Below, piece after piece: positions 26,642-35,184 of a stretch of 64,000 nucleotides of DNA. The stretch comes from Rhodococcus sp. ABRD24 (lineage in GTDB: Bacteria; Actinomycetota; Actinomycetes; Mycobacteriales; Mycobacteriaceae): assembly GCF_004328705.1 (NCBI RefSeq), contig NZ_CP035319.1, positions 2,852,001-2,916,000 on the forward strand, written 5' to 3'. A program made the translations under genes and the position numbers. A model generated the notes under the pieces. It ran no database searches. It was not told where the DNA came from and worked only from the letters and a program-made list of their open reading frames with translations. How positions within the stretch are numbered: position 1 is the stretch's first letter; each line of letters begins with the position of its first letter.

Positions 26642-28579
26642 TTACTGGCCGGACCGGGTCACCACGACGAACGGGCCCACCTCGTCCACTGTGAACCGGG
26701 GATCGTCGAACAGTTCCTTCGGGAACGTCACGGTGTATCGGCGGACGTTCGGATCGTTGGGGTATACGTCCTCGGCCAGTCTCAGCGTGTACCCGGCGGC
26801 GCTCTTTCGGAAGACGAACACGTCCGGTGCGCGCCAAGGACTCTTGTCCATTGCTGCGATCAACTCGTCGGGGGTGCTGAGCTCGGACCAGCTCTCGATC
26901 GCCTCGGCCCGCTCGCGGAAGTTGGCGAGCGGGTTCGCGTAGTGCGACGTGAGGGCCTGGAACCCGAGATACGGGTAGTAGCTGAGGAAACTGGTGTCGG
27001 TGGTGAGCACGACGGTGTCTCGGCGTACCTGCGGCCGCTGATCGGTGATGATGCGGTCCACATCGCCGTAGTAGGCGGCGGGGCCGGCCGGACGTTTGTC
27101 GGCGCGGACGCCGTCGCCGTCGGTATCGGTGTAGGCAACGGTGATGTCGCCGGCGAGGACCTGGGGAATGTTCTGCACGAATGCGATGGCGCCAGCGAGC
27201 CCGATCACGACAACCGATGCCTTGACCCGTGGGTTCTCACTCGTCGCCAGAACCAGCCAGCGGGAGAACTCGAAGAACCCGAACACGCCCGCGGTGCCCA
27301 ACAGCAGGATCAGCAGCGGTTCGAGTCGGAACGAGAGCAGCGTGCTCCCGACGACCGTGACTGTCATCGACAGTATCGACCACAGGTAGATCGCGATCAC
27401 GCCGGCACTGAGCGCCTGTGCGCGCCGCGAGAATGAAACCCGCACCACCAGCCAGATCGTGCCCAGCAGACACAACGCCCCGGCGAGGGTGAATTGGATC
27501 ATCGGCAGGGGCAGATGCGCACCGGCGTCGGGCAGATAGTGGGTGGCGGTGCCGCTGTCGGCGACGGTGCCGCGCAGTCTCTCGAGCACGTACGGCAGCC
27601 ACACGGTGAGCGCAAGTAGGCCGGCGATCACGGCTGTGACGATCAACCGCAGCAGCGGGTCCATCGCCGCGCGCCAGGAACCCTGAGCCCGTACGGCCAG
27701 CCCTGCGGCGACCAGTGCCATGAGCGTCACCGCAAACGCGGCCAACCCGAGGTACAGCGTGTAGAAAGCGGCCGCGACGCCGAGGAACACGCCGGTTCCC
27801 ACGATGGCTCCCCATCCGCCGTTATGCGTCTGAGCAGACCTCTCCGGCCGGTACAGCCCGCCCCACGCGAGCACGAGAACCGGCGGGACAAGGATTGCGA
27901 TCACTGCGCCGTACGGCTCTGCGGAGCCATATGCGACCAGCAATGCGGTGGTCGCGAGCGCGACCACCACCGCCCAGTCGGAGCGAATCAGCTTGTTCCA
28001 CAGGACAAGCGCGAGCACTGCGGCCACCGCGATCGAACCGATCGAATACGGCTTGAATGCTTCCCAGCCGTCCATGCCGAGGAGATTCGCGACGCGGCCG
28101 CCGATCCAGAACCAGCCTGCGGGGTAGTAGGGCGGTAGGTCCGCGTACGTCATGTCATGCAGGGCAGCGGAATCGGTGAGCCGGGTCAGGTACTCGGTGC
28201 GGAACTCCTGATCCACCGAGATGCCGTGCAGGTACAGCTTGGTCGCACTCAGCGGCATGCCGAGCGTCACGGTCACGAACGCCGACAAGCTCGCCCATGA
28301 CAGCACCGTCGCCGCCCGGACCCATCGTCCGGCGCGGTACAGCATCACGCACCCAGCGAGCACTGCGATGGTCCCCAGCTGCCCGACTGTGGTGACGGCC
28401 TGCGTGACGTTGGACGAGTTGAACGCCGGCCACGACACCTGATCGAATGCGAACAGGCCAACTACGGTGACGGCCACCGCGACCACGGTTGCGAGGATCA
28501 TATCGGCCGCGGTGGAGGCGGCCCGCCGGGCAGGGGCGACTCGCGACTCTTCGACGGGGGCGGCACCTGATTGCGACAC
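26642..28579 (-). CDS. aftA: Galactan 5-O-arabinofuranosyltransferase AftA
   Basis: Product of 645 residues with about eleven to thirteen membrane segments and a C-terminal extracytoplasmic domain. The segment TKLYLHGISVDQEFRTEYLT and the following DLPPYYPAGWFWIGGR are the conserved AftA region that carries acidic residues for the GT-C active site. It transfers the first arabinofuranose from decaprenyl-phosphoryl-arabinose onto galactan. It lies near dprE1/dprE2, as in mycobacteria (Rv3790-Rv3792), but here an alpha/beta-hydrolase gene on the other strand separates them, and no emb gene follows in the window. GTG start fits a leaderless promoter. Confidence 0.9.
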   Translation of the reverse strand: MSQSGAAPVEESRVAPARRAASTAADMILATVVAVAVTVVGLFAFDQVSWPAFNSSNVTQAVTTVGQLGTIAVLAGCVMLYRAGRWVRAATVLSWASLSAFVTVTLGMPLSATKLYLHGISVDQEFRTEYLTRLTDSAALHDMTYADLPPYYPAGWFWIGGRVANLLGMDGWEAFKPYSIGSIAVAAVLALVLWNKLIRSDWAVVVALATTALLVAYGSAEPYGAVIAILVPPVLVLAWGGLYRPERSAQTHNGGWGAIVGTGVFLGVAAAFYTLYLGLAAFAVTLMALVAAGLAVRAQGSWRAAMDPLLRLIVTAVIAGLLALTVWLPYVLERLRGTVADSGTATHYLPDAGAHLPLPMIQFTLAGALCLLGTIWLVVRVSFSRRAQALSAGVIAIYLWSILSMTVTVVGSTLLSFRLEPLLILLLGTAGVFGFFEFSRWLVLATSENPRVKASVVVIGLAGAIAFVQNIPQVLAGDITVAYTDTDGDGVRADKRPAGPAAYYGDVDRIITDQRPQVRRDTVVLTTDTSFLSYYPYLGFQALTSHYANPLANFRERAEAIESWSELSTPDELIAAMDKSPWRAPDVFVFRKSAAGYTLRLAEDVYPNDPNVRRYTVTFPKELFDDPRFTVDEVGPFVVVTRSGQ

Positions 28580-28585
28580 GGGCCG

Positions 28586-28591
28586 AGCTTA
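28586..28591 (-). promoter_or_regulatory. -10 box (TAAGCT) of aftA
   Basis: TAAGCT on the minus strand ends 6 bases before the GTG at 28579, predicting a leaderless transcript. Confidence 0.5.
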
Positions 28592-28621
28592 CTTGGGTGC
28601 AAGACCCGGATTCGCTTTCAG

Positions 28622-28627
28622 TAGGTT
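28622..28627 (+). promoter_or_regulatory. -10 box (TAGGTT) of the alpha/beta hydrolase gene
   Basis: TAGGTT ends 6 bases before the ATG at 28634, with no ribosome-binding site between, predicting a leaderless transcript. Confidence 0.5.
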
Positions 28628-28633
28628 CGAGGG

Positions 28634-29506
28634 ATGAGTGATGAGCAGGTATCGCCGCCGAAGTGGTTCATCGATGCGCTGGCCGCACCGGTCGATACCG
28701 GCAGCGTCGAGGTAGACGGCGTCGGTGTGCACTTTCGGGCCTGGGGTGAGTCGGGTCGGCCCGGGCTGGTGCTGATCCACGGCGGCGCGGCGCACTCGCG
28801 CTGGTGGGATCACATCGGCCCGCAGCTGGCCGGCGATCGTCGCGTCGTCGCACTGGACCTGAGTGGGCACGGTGACAGCGATACCCGCGAGTACTACTCG
28901 CTGGATCAGTGGGCACACGAGGTGGTGTCGGTTGCGGAGGTGTCGGGCATCGCCGGTGCTCCGGTGCTGGTGGGTCACAGCATGGGTGGCATCGTCGCGT
29001 ACGTCGCCGCGCACCTGTACGGCGATCGGCTGGCCGGGGTGCAGATCATCGACTCGCCCATCCGGCAGCGGACACCCGAGGAGGAGGCGGCCCGCCGTAA
29101 GGCGGCGTTCGGACCGAAGAAGCTCTACACCGATCGCGAGGAGGCACTGGCACGATTCCGGTTCGTGCCGCAGCAGAACGCGGCCGTCCCGTGCGTGCGA
29201 GAGCATGTCGCCGAGACGTCACTGGTGGACGTCGAGGGCGGCTGGTCGTGGAAGTTCGATCCGGCGGTCTTCACCCGATCGGGCGGCGACATCCTCGTCG
29301 AGGCATCGCCGCGGTGCCGTCTGGCCTACTTCCGCGCCGAGAACGGCATCGTCTCTCCTGAACTGATGACACACATGCGGGCGCGGTTCGGGCCGTCCGC
29401 GCTGATCGCAGAAATTCCCGCCGCCGGACACCACACGATGATCGATCAGCCGTTGGCCCTCGTGACGGGCATCCGAACGGTGCTGGCTGCCTGGGAGGCA
29501 GCCTAG
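28634..29506 (+). CDS. Alpha/beta-hydrolase fold protein
   Basis: Product of 290 residues. Oxyanion region LVLIHGGAAHSRWWDHIG, nucleophile elbow VLVGHSMGGIVAYV (Ser), and a C-terminal catalytic His in AAGHHTMIDQPLAL are all in place, as is the DLSGHGDSD loop. Hydrolyses an ester, thioester or similar bond; substrate unknown. Sits on the opposite strand between aftA and dprE2, so it is a small insertion in the usual arabinan gene order. No signal peptide, so cytosolic. Confidence 0.88.
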   Translation: MSDEQVSPPKWFIDALAAPVDTGSVEVDGVGVHFRAWGESGRPGLVLIHGGAAHSRWWDHIGPQLAGDRRVVALDLSGHGDSDTREYYSLDQWAHEVVSVAEVSGIAGAPVLVGHSMGGIVAYVAAHLYGDRLAGVQIIDSPIRQRTPEEEAARRKAAFGPKKLYTDREEALARFRFVPQQNAAVPCVREHVAETSLVDVEGGWSWKFDPAVFTRSGGDILVEASPRCRLAYFRAENGIVSPELMTHMRARFGPSALIAEIPAAGHHTMIDQPLALVTGIRTVLAAWEAA

Positions 29507-29509
29507 ATA

Positions 29510-29576
29510 CCCGCGTTTTGCGCACTCGTTGCTCCCTGGAGGCGCGGGGAACAGCGACAGGTGCGCAAAACGCGGG
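29510..29576. repeat. Hairpin repeat copy 1 (CGTTTTGCGCAC family), likely bidirectional terminator
   Basis: Perfect 16-bp inverted repeat: cccgcgttttgcgcac (29510-29525) with its complement (29561-29576); the interior continues with a further imperfect 10-bp pairing. It fills the gap between the convergent hydrolase and dprE2 genes. The outer arms share the same core as the hairpin at 31857-31915. Confidence 0.8.
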
Positions 29577-29578
29577 AA

Positions 29579-30340
29579 CTAGATCGGCAGCTTGCGGAAG
29601 ATGGCACGCGGGACGTGCCGCAGGGCCATCATCACGAAGCGCCACGGACCCGGGGTCCAGACGATTTCCTTGCCCTTGTCGGAGCCGGCAACCGCCAGCG
29701 CGGCCACGTCTTCCTTGTTCACGGTCAGCGGGGCTTCCTTGACATGCGCGCTGAACTTGGTGCGCACCATGCCCGGTCGCACGACGGTCACCTTGGGACC
29801 GAACGGGGCCAGCGCCTCGCCCAGGCCCAGGTAGAAGCCGTCGAGGCCGGCCTTGGTGGAGCCGTAGACGAAGTTGGCGCGTTTGACGCGCTCACCGGCC
29901 ACCGACGACATCGCGATGATGCGGCCGAAGCCCTGCGCCTTCATCTTCTCGCCGACGAGCACACCGACCGAGACGGATGCGGTGTAGTTGACGTTCGCGA
30001 CCAGCACGGCCTTGCGCTGGTTCTGCCACAGCTCCTCAGCGTCGCCGTCGAGGGCGAACGCGACGATCGCGACGTCCACGTCACCGTTCGAGAAGGCCTC
30101 GTCGATCACCTTGGGGTGGCTCTCGGTGTCGAGCGCGTCGAAGTCGATGACGTCGACCTGGGTGGCGCCCGCGGCCTTCATCTGTGCGACGGCGGCGTCG
30201 CGACCCGGATCGTTCGGCAGCGCAGCGAGAATGACGCGCAGCGGCGACTTCTTGAGGTATTCCTCGCAGATTGCCAGGCCGATCTCGGACGTGCCTCCGA
30301 GGAGCAGCAGGGTCTGGGGGTTTCCGACAGCGTTGATCAC
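29579..30340 (-). CDS. dprE2: Decaprenylphosphoryl-D-2-keto-erythropentose reductase DprE2
   Basis: Product of 253 residues, short-chain dehydrogenase fold. NAD(P) site [14 protein letters not shown]; catalytic Ser-Tyr-Lys in [16 protein letters not shown] and [11 protein letters not shown]. It reduces the 2-keto intermediate made by DprE1 to decaprenyl-phosphoryl-arabinose, the sole arabinose donor for the cell wall. Encoded 19 bases after dprE1 on the same strand, as in mycobacteria; the two enzymes work as a pair. Ends directly before hairpin copy 1. Confidence 0.95.
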   Translation of the reverse strand: MINAVGNPQTLLLLGGTSEIGLAICEEYLKKSPLRVILAALPNDPGRDAAVAQMKAAGATQVDVIDFDALDTESHPKVIDEAFSNGDVDVAIVAFALDGDAEELWQNQRKAVLVANVNYTASVSVGVLVGEKMKAQGFGRIIAMSSVAGERVKRANFVYGSTKAGLDGFYLGLGEALAPFGPKVTVVRPGMVRTKFSAHVKEAPLTVNKEDVAALAVAGSDKGKEIVWTPGPWRFVMMALRHVPRAIFRKLPI

Positions 30341-30359
30341 CGAGCTTCAGCTCCCATTG

Positions 30360-31784
30360 TCATTGCAGTTCCAACCTTCTGGACATGTCGGAGGCGAAAA
30401 CGCCTGTGGGGTCGATGGATCGGCGGACCTTGATCCACTCGTCGATCCGCGGGTACATCGCATGGAACGTCTCGGCCGTGGTCCGCGAGTCCTTCGCGGT
30501 GTACAGCCGGCCGCCGAACTCGAGCACGCGCTTATCGAGTTCAGTGACGAACTCGTTGAGTCCCGGCTTGATCCGGAAGTCGACGCAGATGTTCCAGCCG
30601 GCCATGGGGAAGCTCAGCGGTGCCTTGTTGCCCTCGCCGAACAGCTTGAACACGTTGAGGAACGAGTGATGCCCGGACGACTGGATGTCGCGGATGATCT
30701 GCTTGAACTCGCCGACGGCCTCCGGCGGCACCACGAACTGGTACTGCAGGAATCCGTTGGAGCCGTAGCCGCGGTTCCACTCCCCGAACAGATCCAACGG
30801 GTGGTAGAACTGCGTCAGGTTCTGGATCTGGTTGTCCGCGTTCTTCGTCTTCCGGTAGTACAGCTCGCCGATCACCGAGAAGTTGAACTTGTTTGCGAGA
30901 CCGTTGGGGAAGACGTCCGGCAGCGTGAGCAACGTTGGGGCGTCGAACTTGAGCGGGTCTTTCTGCAGCTTCTTCGGTAGCTGATCCAGCTTGGCGAGGC
31001 TGCCACGTGAGACCGCGGCCCGGCCCAGCTTGGGCTCGGGCGAGATCGCGTCGAACCACGCGCTCGAATAGTCGTAGTTTTCCTCGCTGCCGTCGCTGTG
31101 CAGGGCGATGGTTTCGTCGAGGTCGGCCGTGCGTCGGCTGTCCGCGATGAAGTATGCGGTCTCCGTCGGTGTCATCTCGATAGTGGCCTTGAGGATGATG
31201 CCCGTCAGGCCCATGCCACCGACCGTGGCCCAGAACAGCTTCGAGTTCCGGCCGGCCGGGGTGAGGGTGCGCACCTGGCCGTCCGCGGTGAGTAGATCCA
31301 TCGAGCGCACGTGATTGCCGAAGCTACCGGCGCTGTGATGGTTCTTGCCGTGGATGTCGGACGCGATCGCGCCGGCAACCGTGACCTGGCGGGTGCCCGG
31401 TAGCACCGGAACCCACAGCCCGAATGGCAGTGCCGCGCGCATCAGCTGATCCAGGTTCACACCGGCGTCCACCGTCACCATGTGGGTGTCGGCGTCGATG
31501 TTGTGGATCCGCTTCAACGCGTTCATGTCGACAACGAGTCCGCCGGCGTTCTGCGCAGGGTCGCCATACGAGCGGCCCAGGCCGCGCGCGATGACGCCTC
31601 GCCGCAGGTATGCGGGCTTCGACTCGTTCTGCTCCGCCACCTGGGCGACCGCCTTGGCGATCAGCTCGACGTCGGGTGTGGACAGCACCTGGGCGGTGGT
31701 GGGCGCGGTGCGTCCCCATCCGGTGAGGGTGCGGGTTTGCGTGGGGAGCGGCTCGTGAGCCGTCTCTTCTGCTGTCGTGGACAT
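30360..31784 (-). CDS. dprE1: Decaprenylphosphoryl-beta-D-ribose 2'-oxidase DprE1
   Basis: Product of 474 residues, an FAD oxidase of the VAO fold: [20 protein letters not shown] and [20 protein letters not shown] are the FAD-binding stretches. The active-site Cys targeted by benzothiazinones is present at about residue 400 in [13 protein letters not shown], and the last 74 residues align end-to-end with the mycobacterial enzyme (Cys387 there). Oxidises decaprenyl-phosphoryl-ribose at C2. Start 31784 has a TAGCCT -10 box 8 bases upstream. Confidence 0.96.
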   Translation of the reverse strand: MSTTAEETAHEPLPTQTRTLTGWGRTAPTTAQVLSTPDVELIAKAVAQVAEQNESKPAYLRRGVIARGLGRSYGDPAQNAGGLVVDMNALKRIHNIDADTHMVTVDAGVNLDQLMRAALPFGLWVPVLPGTRQVTVAGAIASDIHGKNHHSAGSFGNHVRSMDLLTADGQVRTLTPAGRNSKLFWATVGGMGLTGIILKATIEMTPTETAYFIADSRRTADLDETIALHSDGSEENYDYSSAWFDAISPEPKLGRAAVSRGSLAKLDQLPKKLQKDPLKFDAPTLLTLPDVFPNGLANKFNFSVIGELYYRKTKNADNQIQNLTQFYHPLDLFGEWNRGYGSNGFLQYQFVVPPEAVGEFKQIIRDIQSSGHHSFLNVFKLFGEGNKAPLSFPMAGWNICVDFRIKPGLNEFVTELDKRVLEFGGRLYTAKDSRTTAETFHAMYPRIDEWIKVRRSIDPTGVFASDMSRRLELQ

Positions 31785-31792
31785 CGGATACG

Positions 31793-31798
31793 AGGCTA
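31793..31798 (-). promoter_or_regulatory. -10 box (TAGCCT) of dprE1
   Basis: Minus-strand TAGCCT ends 8 bases before the dprE1 ATG at 31784, consistent with a leaderless dprE1-dprE2 transcript. Confidence 0.5.
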
Positions 31799-31856
31799 CC
31801 TGGCGGTAGTGCCCCTGCCCCGGCACGCGTGTGCCGTTCCACAACTTCTTTATCCT

Positions 31857-31915
31857 CGTTTTGCGCACTTATCGCGCGTTTCCGGGGTCCGGAAGCGCGA
31901 TAAGTGCGCAAAACG
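31857..31915. repeat. Hairpin repeat copy 2 (CGTTTTGCGCAC family)
   Basis: Perfect 21-bp stem: 31857-31877 pairs with 31895-31915. The interior adds a 6-bp stem (ttccgg/ccggaa) after a 2-base bulge, closing on a 3-base loop. It lies between sodA (ending 31933) and the dprE1 promoter, so it probably terminates sodA transcription. Outer core CGTTTTGCGCAC/GTGCGCAAAACG is shared with copy 1. Confidence 0.85.
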
Positions 31916-31932
31916 CGGGAGTGGGGGACGGG

Positions 31933-32562
31933 TCAGGCGGGGACGATGAGTCCGGCGGTCTGGGTGCGGGCGGCGGCGAAGCGGGTGGCGACGTCGTTCC
32001 AGTTGACGATGTTCCAGAAGGCGTTGACGTAGTCGCCCTTGACGTTCTGGTAGTCGAGGTAGAAGGCGTGTTCCCACATGTCGAGCATGAGCAGGGGGGT
32101 GAGGCCGATGCTGATGTTGCCCTGCTGGTCGTAGAGCTGGACGATGATCATGCGCTGGCCGATGGAGTCCCAGGCGAGGATGGACCAGCCGGAGCCTTGG
32201 ATGGCGTTGGCGTTGGCGGAGAAGTGGCTGCGGAAGGCGTCGAAGCTGCCGAACTGGTCGTCGATGGCGGCGGCGAGTTCGCCTTCGGGCTTGTCTCCGC
32301 CGTCGGGGGAGAGGTTGTTCCAGAACACGCTGTGGTTGGTGTGGCCGCCGAGGTGGAAGGCGAGGTTCTTCTCGTGGAGGTTGACCACGGGGGCGAGGGC
32401 GTCGGCTTCGCGGAGTTCGGCGAGCTTGTCGAGGGCGGTGTTGGCGCCGGCGACGTAGGCGGCGTGGTGCTTGTCGTGGTGCAGGGCCATGATCTTGCCG
32501 GAGATGTGCGGCTCGAGGGCGGCGTAGTCGTAGGGGAGTTCGGGCAGCGTGTAAACGGTCAT
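31933..32562 (-). CDS. sodA: Superoxide dismutase, Mn/Fe family
   Basis: Product of 209 residues. The metal ligands are visible in the normal order: a His in [16 protein letters not shown], His in [15 protein letters not shown], and Asp plus His in [20 protein letters not shown]. Converts superoxide to hydrogen peroxide and oxygen. Whether it uses Mn or Fe cannot be settled from motifs alone, although GGHTNH and LYDQQGN resemble actinobacterial enzymes. No signal peptide. Divergent from gtrA over a short gap holding a 20-bp palindrome. Confidence 0.96.
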   Translation of the reverse strand: MTVYTLPELPYDYAALEPHISGKIMALHHDKHHAAYVAGANTALDKLAELREADALAPVVNLHEKNLAFHLGGHTNHSVFWNNLSPDGGDKPEGELAAAIDDQFGSFDAFRSHFSANANAIQGSGWSILAWDSIGQRMIIVQLYDQQGNISIGLTPLLMLDMWEHAFYLDYQNVKGDYVNAFWNIVNWNDVATRFAAARTQTAGLIVPA

Positions 32563-32577
32563 GGACTTGATCTTGCA

Positions 32578-32597
32578 ACCTCTAGTGCACTCGAGGT
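32578..32597. promoter_or_regulatory. 20-bp near-perfect palindrome between sodA and gtrA
   Basis: ACCTCTAGTGCACTCGAGGT has one mismatched pair. It starts 15 bases from the sodA start codon, in the divergent gap, and is a good candidate binding site for a dimeric regulator of sodA. Regulator unknown. Confidence 0.55.
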
Positions 32598-32645
32598 CTA
32601 CTCCGTGTGCCGGATGTCACGACCGGATCGGTGCGCGCGGTCGCC

Positions 32646-32651
32646 TACGCT
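32646..32651 (+). promoter_or_regulatory. -10 box (TACGCT) of gtrA
   Basis: TACGCT ends 6 bases before GTG 32658, supporting that GTG as a leaderless start rather than the upstream in-frame GTG at 32607. Confidence 0.5.
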
Positions 32652-32657
32652 CGGTGC

Positions 32658-33128
32658 GTGCCCGGAACCCCCCACGCCGACGAGCCGCACGTCCCGCTGC
32701 CGGTCGAGATCCCCGTCACCGAGTCCATCGCCGACGATGCGCCGGACCTGAAGACGCAGATCGTGCGCTTCGTGCTCACCGGCGGACTGTCCGCCGTCGT
32801 GGACTTCGGGTTGTACGTACTGATGCTCGCGCTCGGGCTGCCGCGCGACATCGCGAAGGCCATCGGCTTCATCGCCGGCACCACGACGGCCTACCTCATC
32901 AACCGTCGCTGGACGTTCAAGGCCGAGCCCAATCGGGCGCGCTTCGTCGCGGTTGTGGTGCTGTACGCCGTGACGTTCGCGGTGCAGGTGGGCCTCAATG
33001 CCGTGATGAACGACGTCTTTCCGGACGAATGGTGGCGGATTCCGCTGGCCTTCGTCATCGCTCAGGGCACCGCGACGGTCATCAACTTCGTGGTCCAGCG
33101 TGCGGTGATCTTCAAGATCGGCCGATGA
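32658..33128 (+). CDS. GtrA-family membrane protein, Rv3789-like
   Basis: About 156 residues with four membrane segments: RFVLTGGLSAVVDFGLYVLM, the stretch ending IGFIAGTTTAYLIN, one starting FVAVVVLYAVTFAVQVG, and IPLAFVIAQGTATVINFVVQ. RRWTFKAEPNRARFVA and VQRAVIF match mycobacterial Rv3789, which is next to dprE1 and has been linked to handling of decaprenyl-phosphoryl-arabinose or to anchoring AftA-like enzymes. Here it is likewise near dprE1, though divergent and separated by sodA. Start chosen from the -10 box; GTG 32607 would add 17 residues. Confidence 0.85.
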   Translation: MPGTPHADEPHVPLPVEIPVTESIADDAPDLKTQIVRFVLTGGLSAVVDFGLYVLMLALGLPRDIAKAIGFIAGTTTAYLINRRWTFKAEPNRARFVAVVVLYAVTFAVQVGLNAVMNDVFPDEWWRIPLAFVIAQGTATVINFVVQRAVIFKIGR

Positions 33129-33212
33129 CTGGACGCTTGTCTGGAAACCCTCCCGGATCGAACCGGAACAGGTTACATTTCTGGCGGTCATTCGACGTGG
33201 AGGAGCCAGATC

Positions 33213-34064
33213 GTGCGCTACGGCATCAGCCTGTTCACCAGCGACCGGGGGATCACCCCGGCGGCTGCGGCGCGAGCCGTGGAGGGCTGCGGCTTCGACG
33301 CGCTGTACGTGCCCGAACACACGCACATCCCGGTCAACCGAGAGTCGAACTACCCCGGCACCGACAGCGAGGCGCTGCCCGACGACCGTTACATGCGCAC
33401 CCTTGATCCGTGGGTAGCGCTCGCGACTGCGGCGGCGGTGACCTCCCGGATCCGGCTGGGTACGTCGGTGGCGCTGCCGCTCGAGCACGACCCCATCACG
33501 CTGGCGAAGACTATTGCCTCGCTCGATCACCTGTCCGGCGGGCGCGTCACGTTCGGTGTCGGATACGGCTGGAACACCGAGGAACTCGCCGACCACGGTA
33601 TCGATCCCAAGAAGCGCCGCACCGCGCTGCGTGAGTACCTCGAGGCGATGAATGCGTTGTGGACGAAGGAGGAGGCGTCGTACGACGGGCAGTTCGTGAA
33701 GTTCGACTCCAGTTGGGCGTGGCCCAAGCCGATCCAGCAGCCGCGCCCGCCCGTCCTGGTCGGCGCCGGCGCGTCGGAGAAGACGTTCGCGTGGATCGCC
33801 CGGTCTGCGGATGGCTGGATCACCACGCCGATCGAGCGAGACATCGAGGAGAACGTCGCGCTGTTGAACACGATCTGGATCGACGCTGGACGTTCCGGGC
33901 GGCCCGAGATCGTGGTGCTCTCCGGCAAGCCGGATGCCGACAGGCTGGCCCGCTGGGAGGAACTCGGGGTCAGTGAGGCGATGTTCGGAACGCCTGACGC
34001 GGAGGAGGCGCAGGTGGTGGCCTACCTGCAGCGGCTTGCCGGCAGGCTCGGCATCGGCGGTTAG
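33213..34064 (+). CDS. LLM-class F420-dependent oxidoreductase
   Basis: Product of 283 residues, luciferase-like TIM barrel. Features: GFDALYVPEHTHIPVNRES, RIRLGTSVALPLEHDPITLA, SGGRVTFGVGYGWNTEE and PKPIQQPRPPVLVGAGA, typical of the actinobacterial TIGR03619-type F420 subfamily. It would move hydride between F420 and an unknown substrate. GTG start with ggagg upstream. Follows gtrA by about 85 bases on the same strand and ends 12 bases from the convergent protease gene. Confidence 0.9.
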   Translation: MRYGISLFTSDRGITPAAAARAVEGCGFDALYVPEHTHIPVNRESNYPGTDSEALPDDRYMRTLDPWVALATAAAVTSRIRLGTSVALPLEHDPITLAKTIASLDHLSGGRVTFGVGYGWNTEELADHGIDPKKRRTALREYLEAMNALWTKEEASYDGQFVKFDSSWAWPKPIQQPRPPVLVGAGASEKTFAWIARSADGWITTPIERDIEENVALLNTIWIDAGRSGRPEIVVLSGKPDADRLARWEELGVSEAMFGTPDAEEAQVVAYLQRLAGRLGIGG

Positions 34065-34076
34065 GTTCCGGATCTA

Positions 34077-35180
34077 CTAGTGCGGCGGCCCCTCCGCCAG
34101 TACGACGGATTCCACCCGTTCAAGCCCGGCTCCGTCGATCCATCGGAGTTTCACGGCGTCCCCGGGGTGCAGGGCGATCATCCGGGTGGTCAGATCGGCG
34201 GCGGCCCGGATCGGCACGCCGTCGAACTCGGTGATCACATCGCCGCGCGCCAGCCCGACTCCCTCAGCGGGACTTCGATACCCGACGGCGGCGACCTGCG
34301 CGCCGGAGGGTCCGGGGGACTGCGGGCCGCGGTGATCGCGGACGCTGACGCCCAGCAGCGGGGTTGGACCGATGTGCACGGTCTCGGACGAGCGGCCGGC
34401 GAGAATCTGGTCGACGAGCGGCATTGCGGCGCCGATGGGGATGGCAAACGACTTGGGTGTGGGCGCATTCTCGGCGTGGCCGTCGACTGCATTGCCCGCA
34501 CTGCTGACACCGATCACGTTGCCGAGAGCGTCGACGAGTGGGCCGCCGGAGTCGCCCGGCCGAACGTTCGCATCGACTTCGATCAGGCCGGACAGCTGGT
34601 TGCGGGAGCCGTCCGTCGTATTTCGGGTCGTCACCGCCACGCCCAGGCGGGTGACGGCGCCGGGTGCGGATACCGGAACTCCACCGCCCTCGGCGTTTCC
34701 GATCGCCGTGACGGCGTCGCCGACCCGGACCGCATTCGACGATCCCAGGACGGCCGCGGGCAGGCCCTTCGCCCCGGTGAGCCGCAGCACCGCGAGATCT
34801 CGGGAGCTGTCGTATCCGAGTACTTCGACGGCATACTTCGCCTTGTCGTGCATGCTCGTTGCCGTGATGTCCGATCCGCCGTCGATCACATGGTGGTTGG
34901 TGAGCACCACGGCGTCCGGGCTGAGCACGATCCCAGTGCCGGCCATCTCAGTGAATCCCGACGTGGCGGTGATGGTCACGATGGTGGGAACCACCCGGTT
35001 CGAGATCTCCTCGGGGCTGAGCGCAATCGCCGATGGTGGCGCGGGTGCGACGACGGCAGCCGGCGGCGAAGCGTCGATAGTGCCGTGTTCGAGCGGAATT
35101 GCCACGAGCGCGAGGCCTGCGGCCGCGAGCACTGCCAGAGCAGCACTGAAAACACTGCGGCGCAGACGATTCGCGGTCAC
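34077..35180 (-). CDS. HtrA/PepD-like serine protease with PDZ domain
   Basis: Product of 367 residues. An N-terminal membrane anchor or signal (SVFSAALAVLAAAGLALVAI) precedes a trypsin-like domain with the full triad: His in VVLTNHHVIDGG, Asp in SSRDLAVLRL and Ser in VRPGDSGGPLVDALG. A single PDZ domain follows (about 265-360; LLGVSVRD, LARGDVITEFDGVPI). Probably an extracytoplasmic quality-control protease. Start is GTG 35180, four bases after the rmlC stop, with aggaggggg upstream, so it is likely co-transcribed with rmlA and rmlC. Confidence 0.92.
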   Translation of the reverse strand: MTANRLRRSVFSAALAVLAAAGLALVAIPLEHGTIDASPPAAVVAPAPPSAIALSPEEISNRVVPTIVTITATSGFTEMAGTGIVLSPDAVVLTNHHVIDGGSDITATSMHDKAKYAVEVLGYDSSRDLAVLRLTGAKGLPAAVLGSSNAVRVGDAVTAIGNAEGGGVPVSAPGAVTRLGVAVTTRNTTDGSRNQLSGLIEVDANVRPGDSGGPLVDALGNVIGVSSAGNAVDGHAENAPTPKSFAIPIGAAMPLVDQILAGRSSETVHIGPTPLLGVSVRDHRGPQSPGPSGAQVAAVGYRSPAEGVGLARGDVITEFDGVPIRAAADLTTRMIALHPGDAVKLRWIDGAGLERVESVVLAEGPPH

Positions 35181-35184
35181 CGAG

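Noticed and set aside
32607..32657. Longer start for gtrA at GTG 32607
   Set aside because: It adds a non-conserved 17-residue piece; the -10 box TACGCT at 32646-32651 fits GTG 32658 as a leaderless start.
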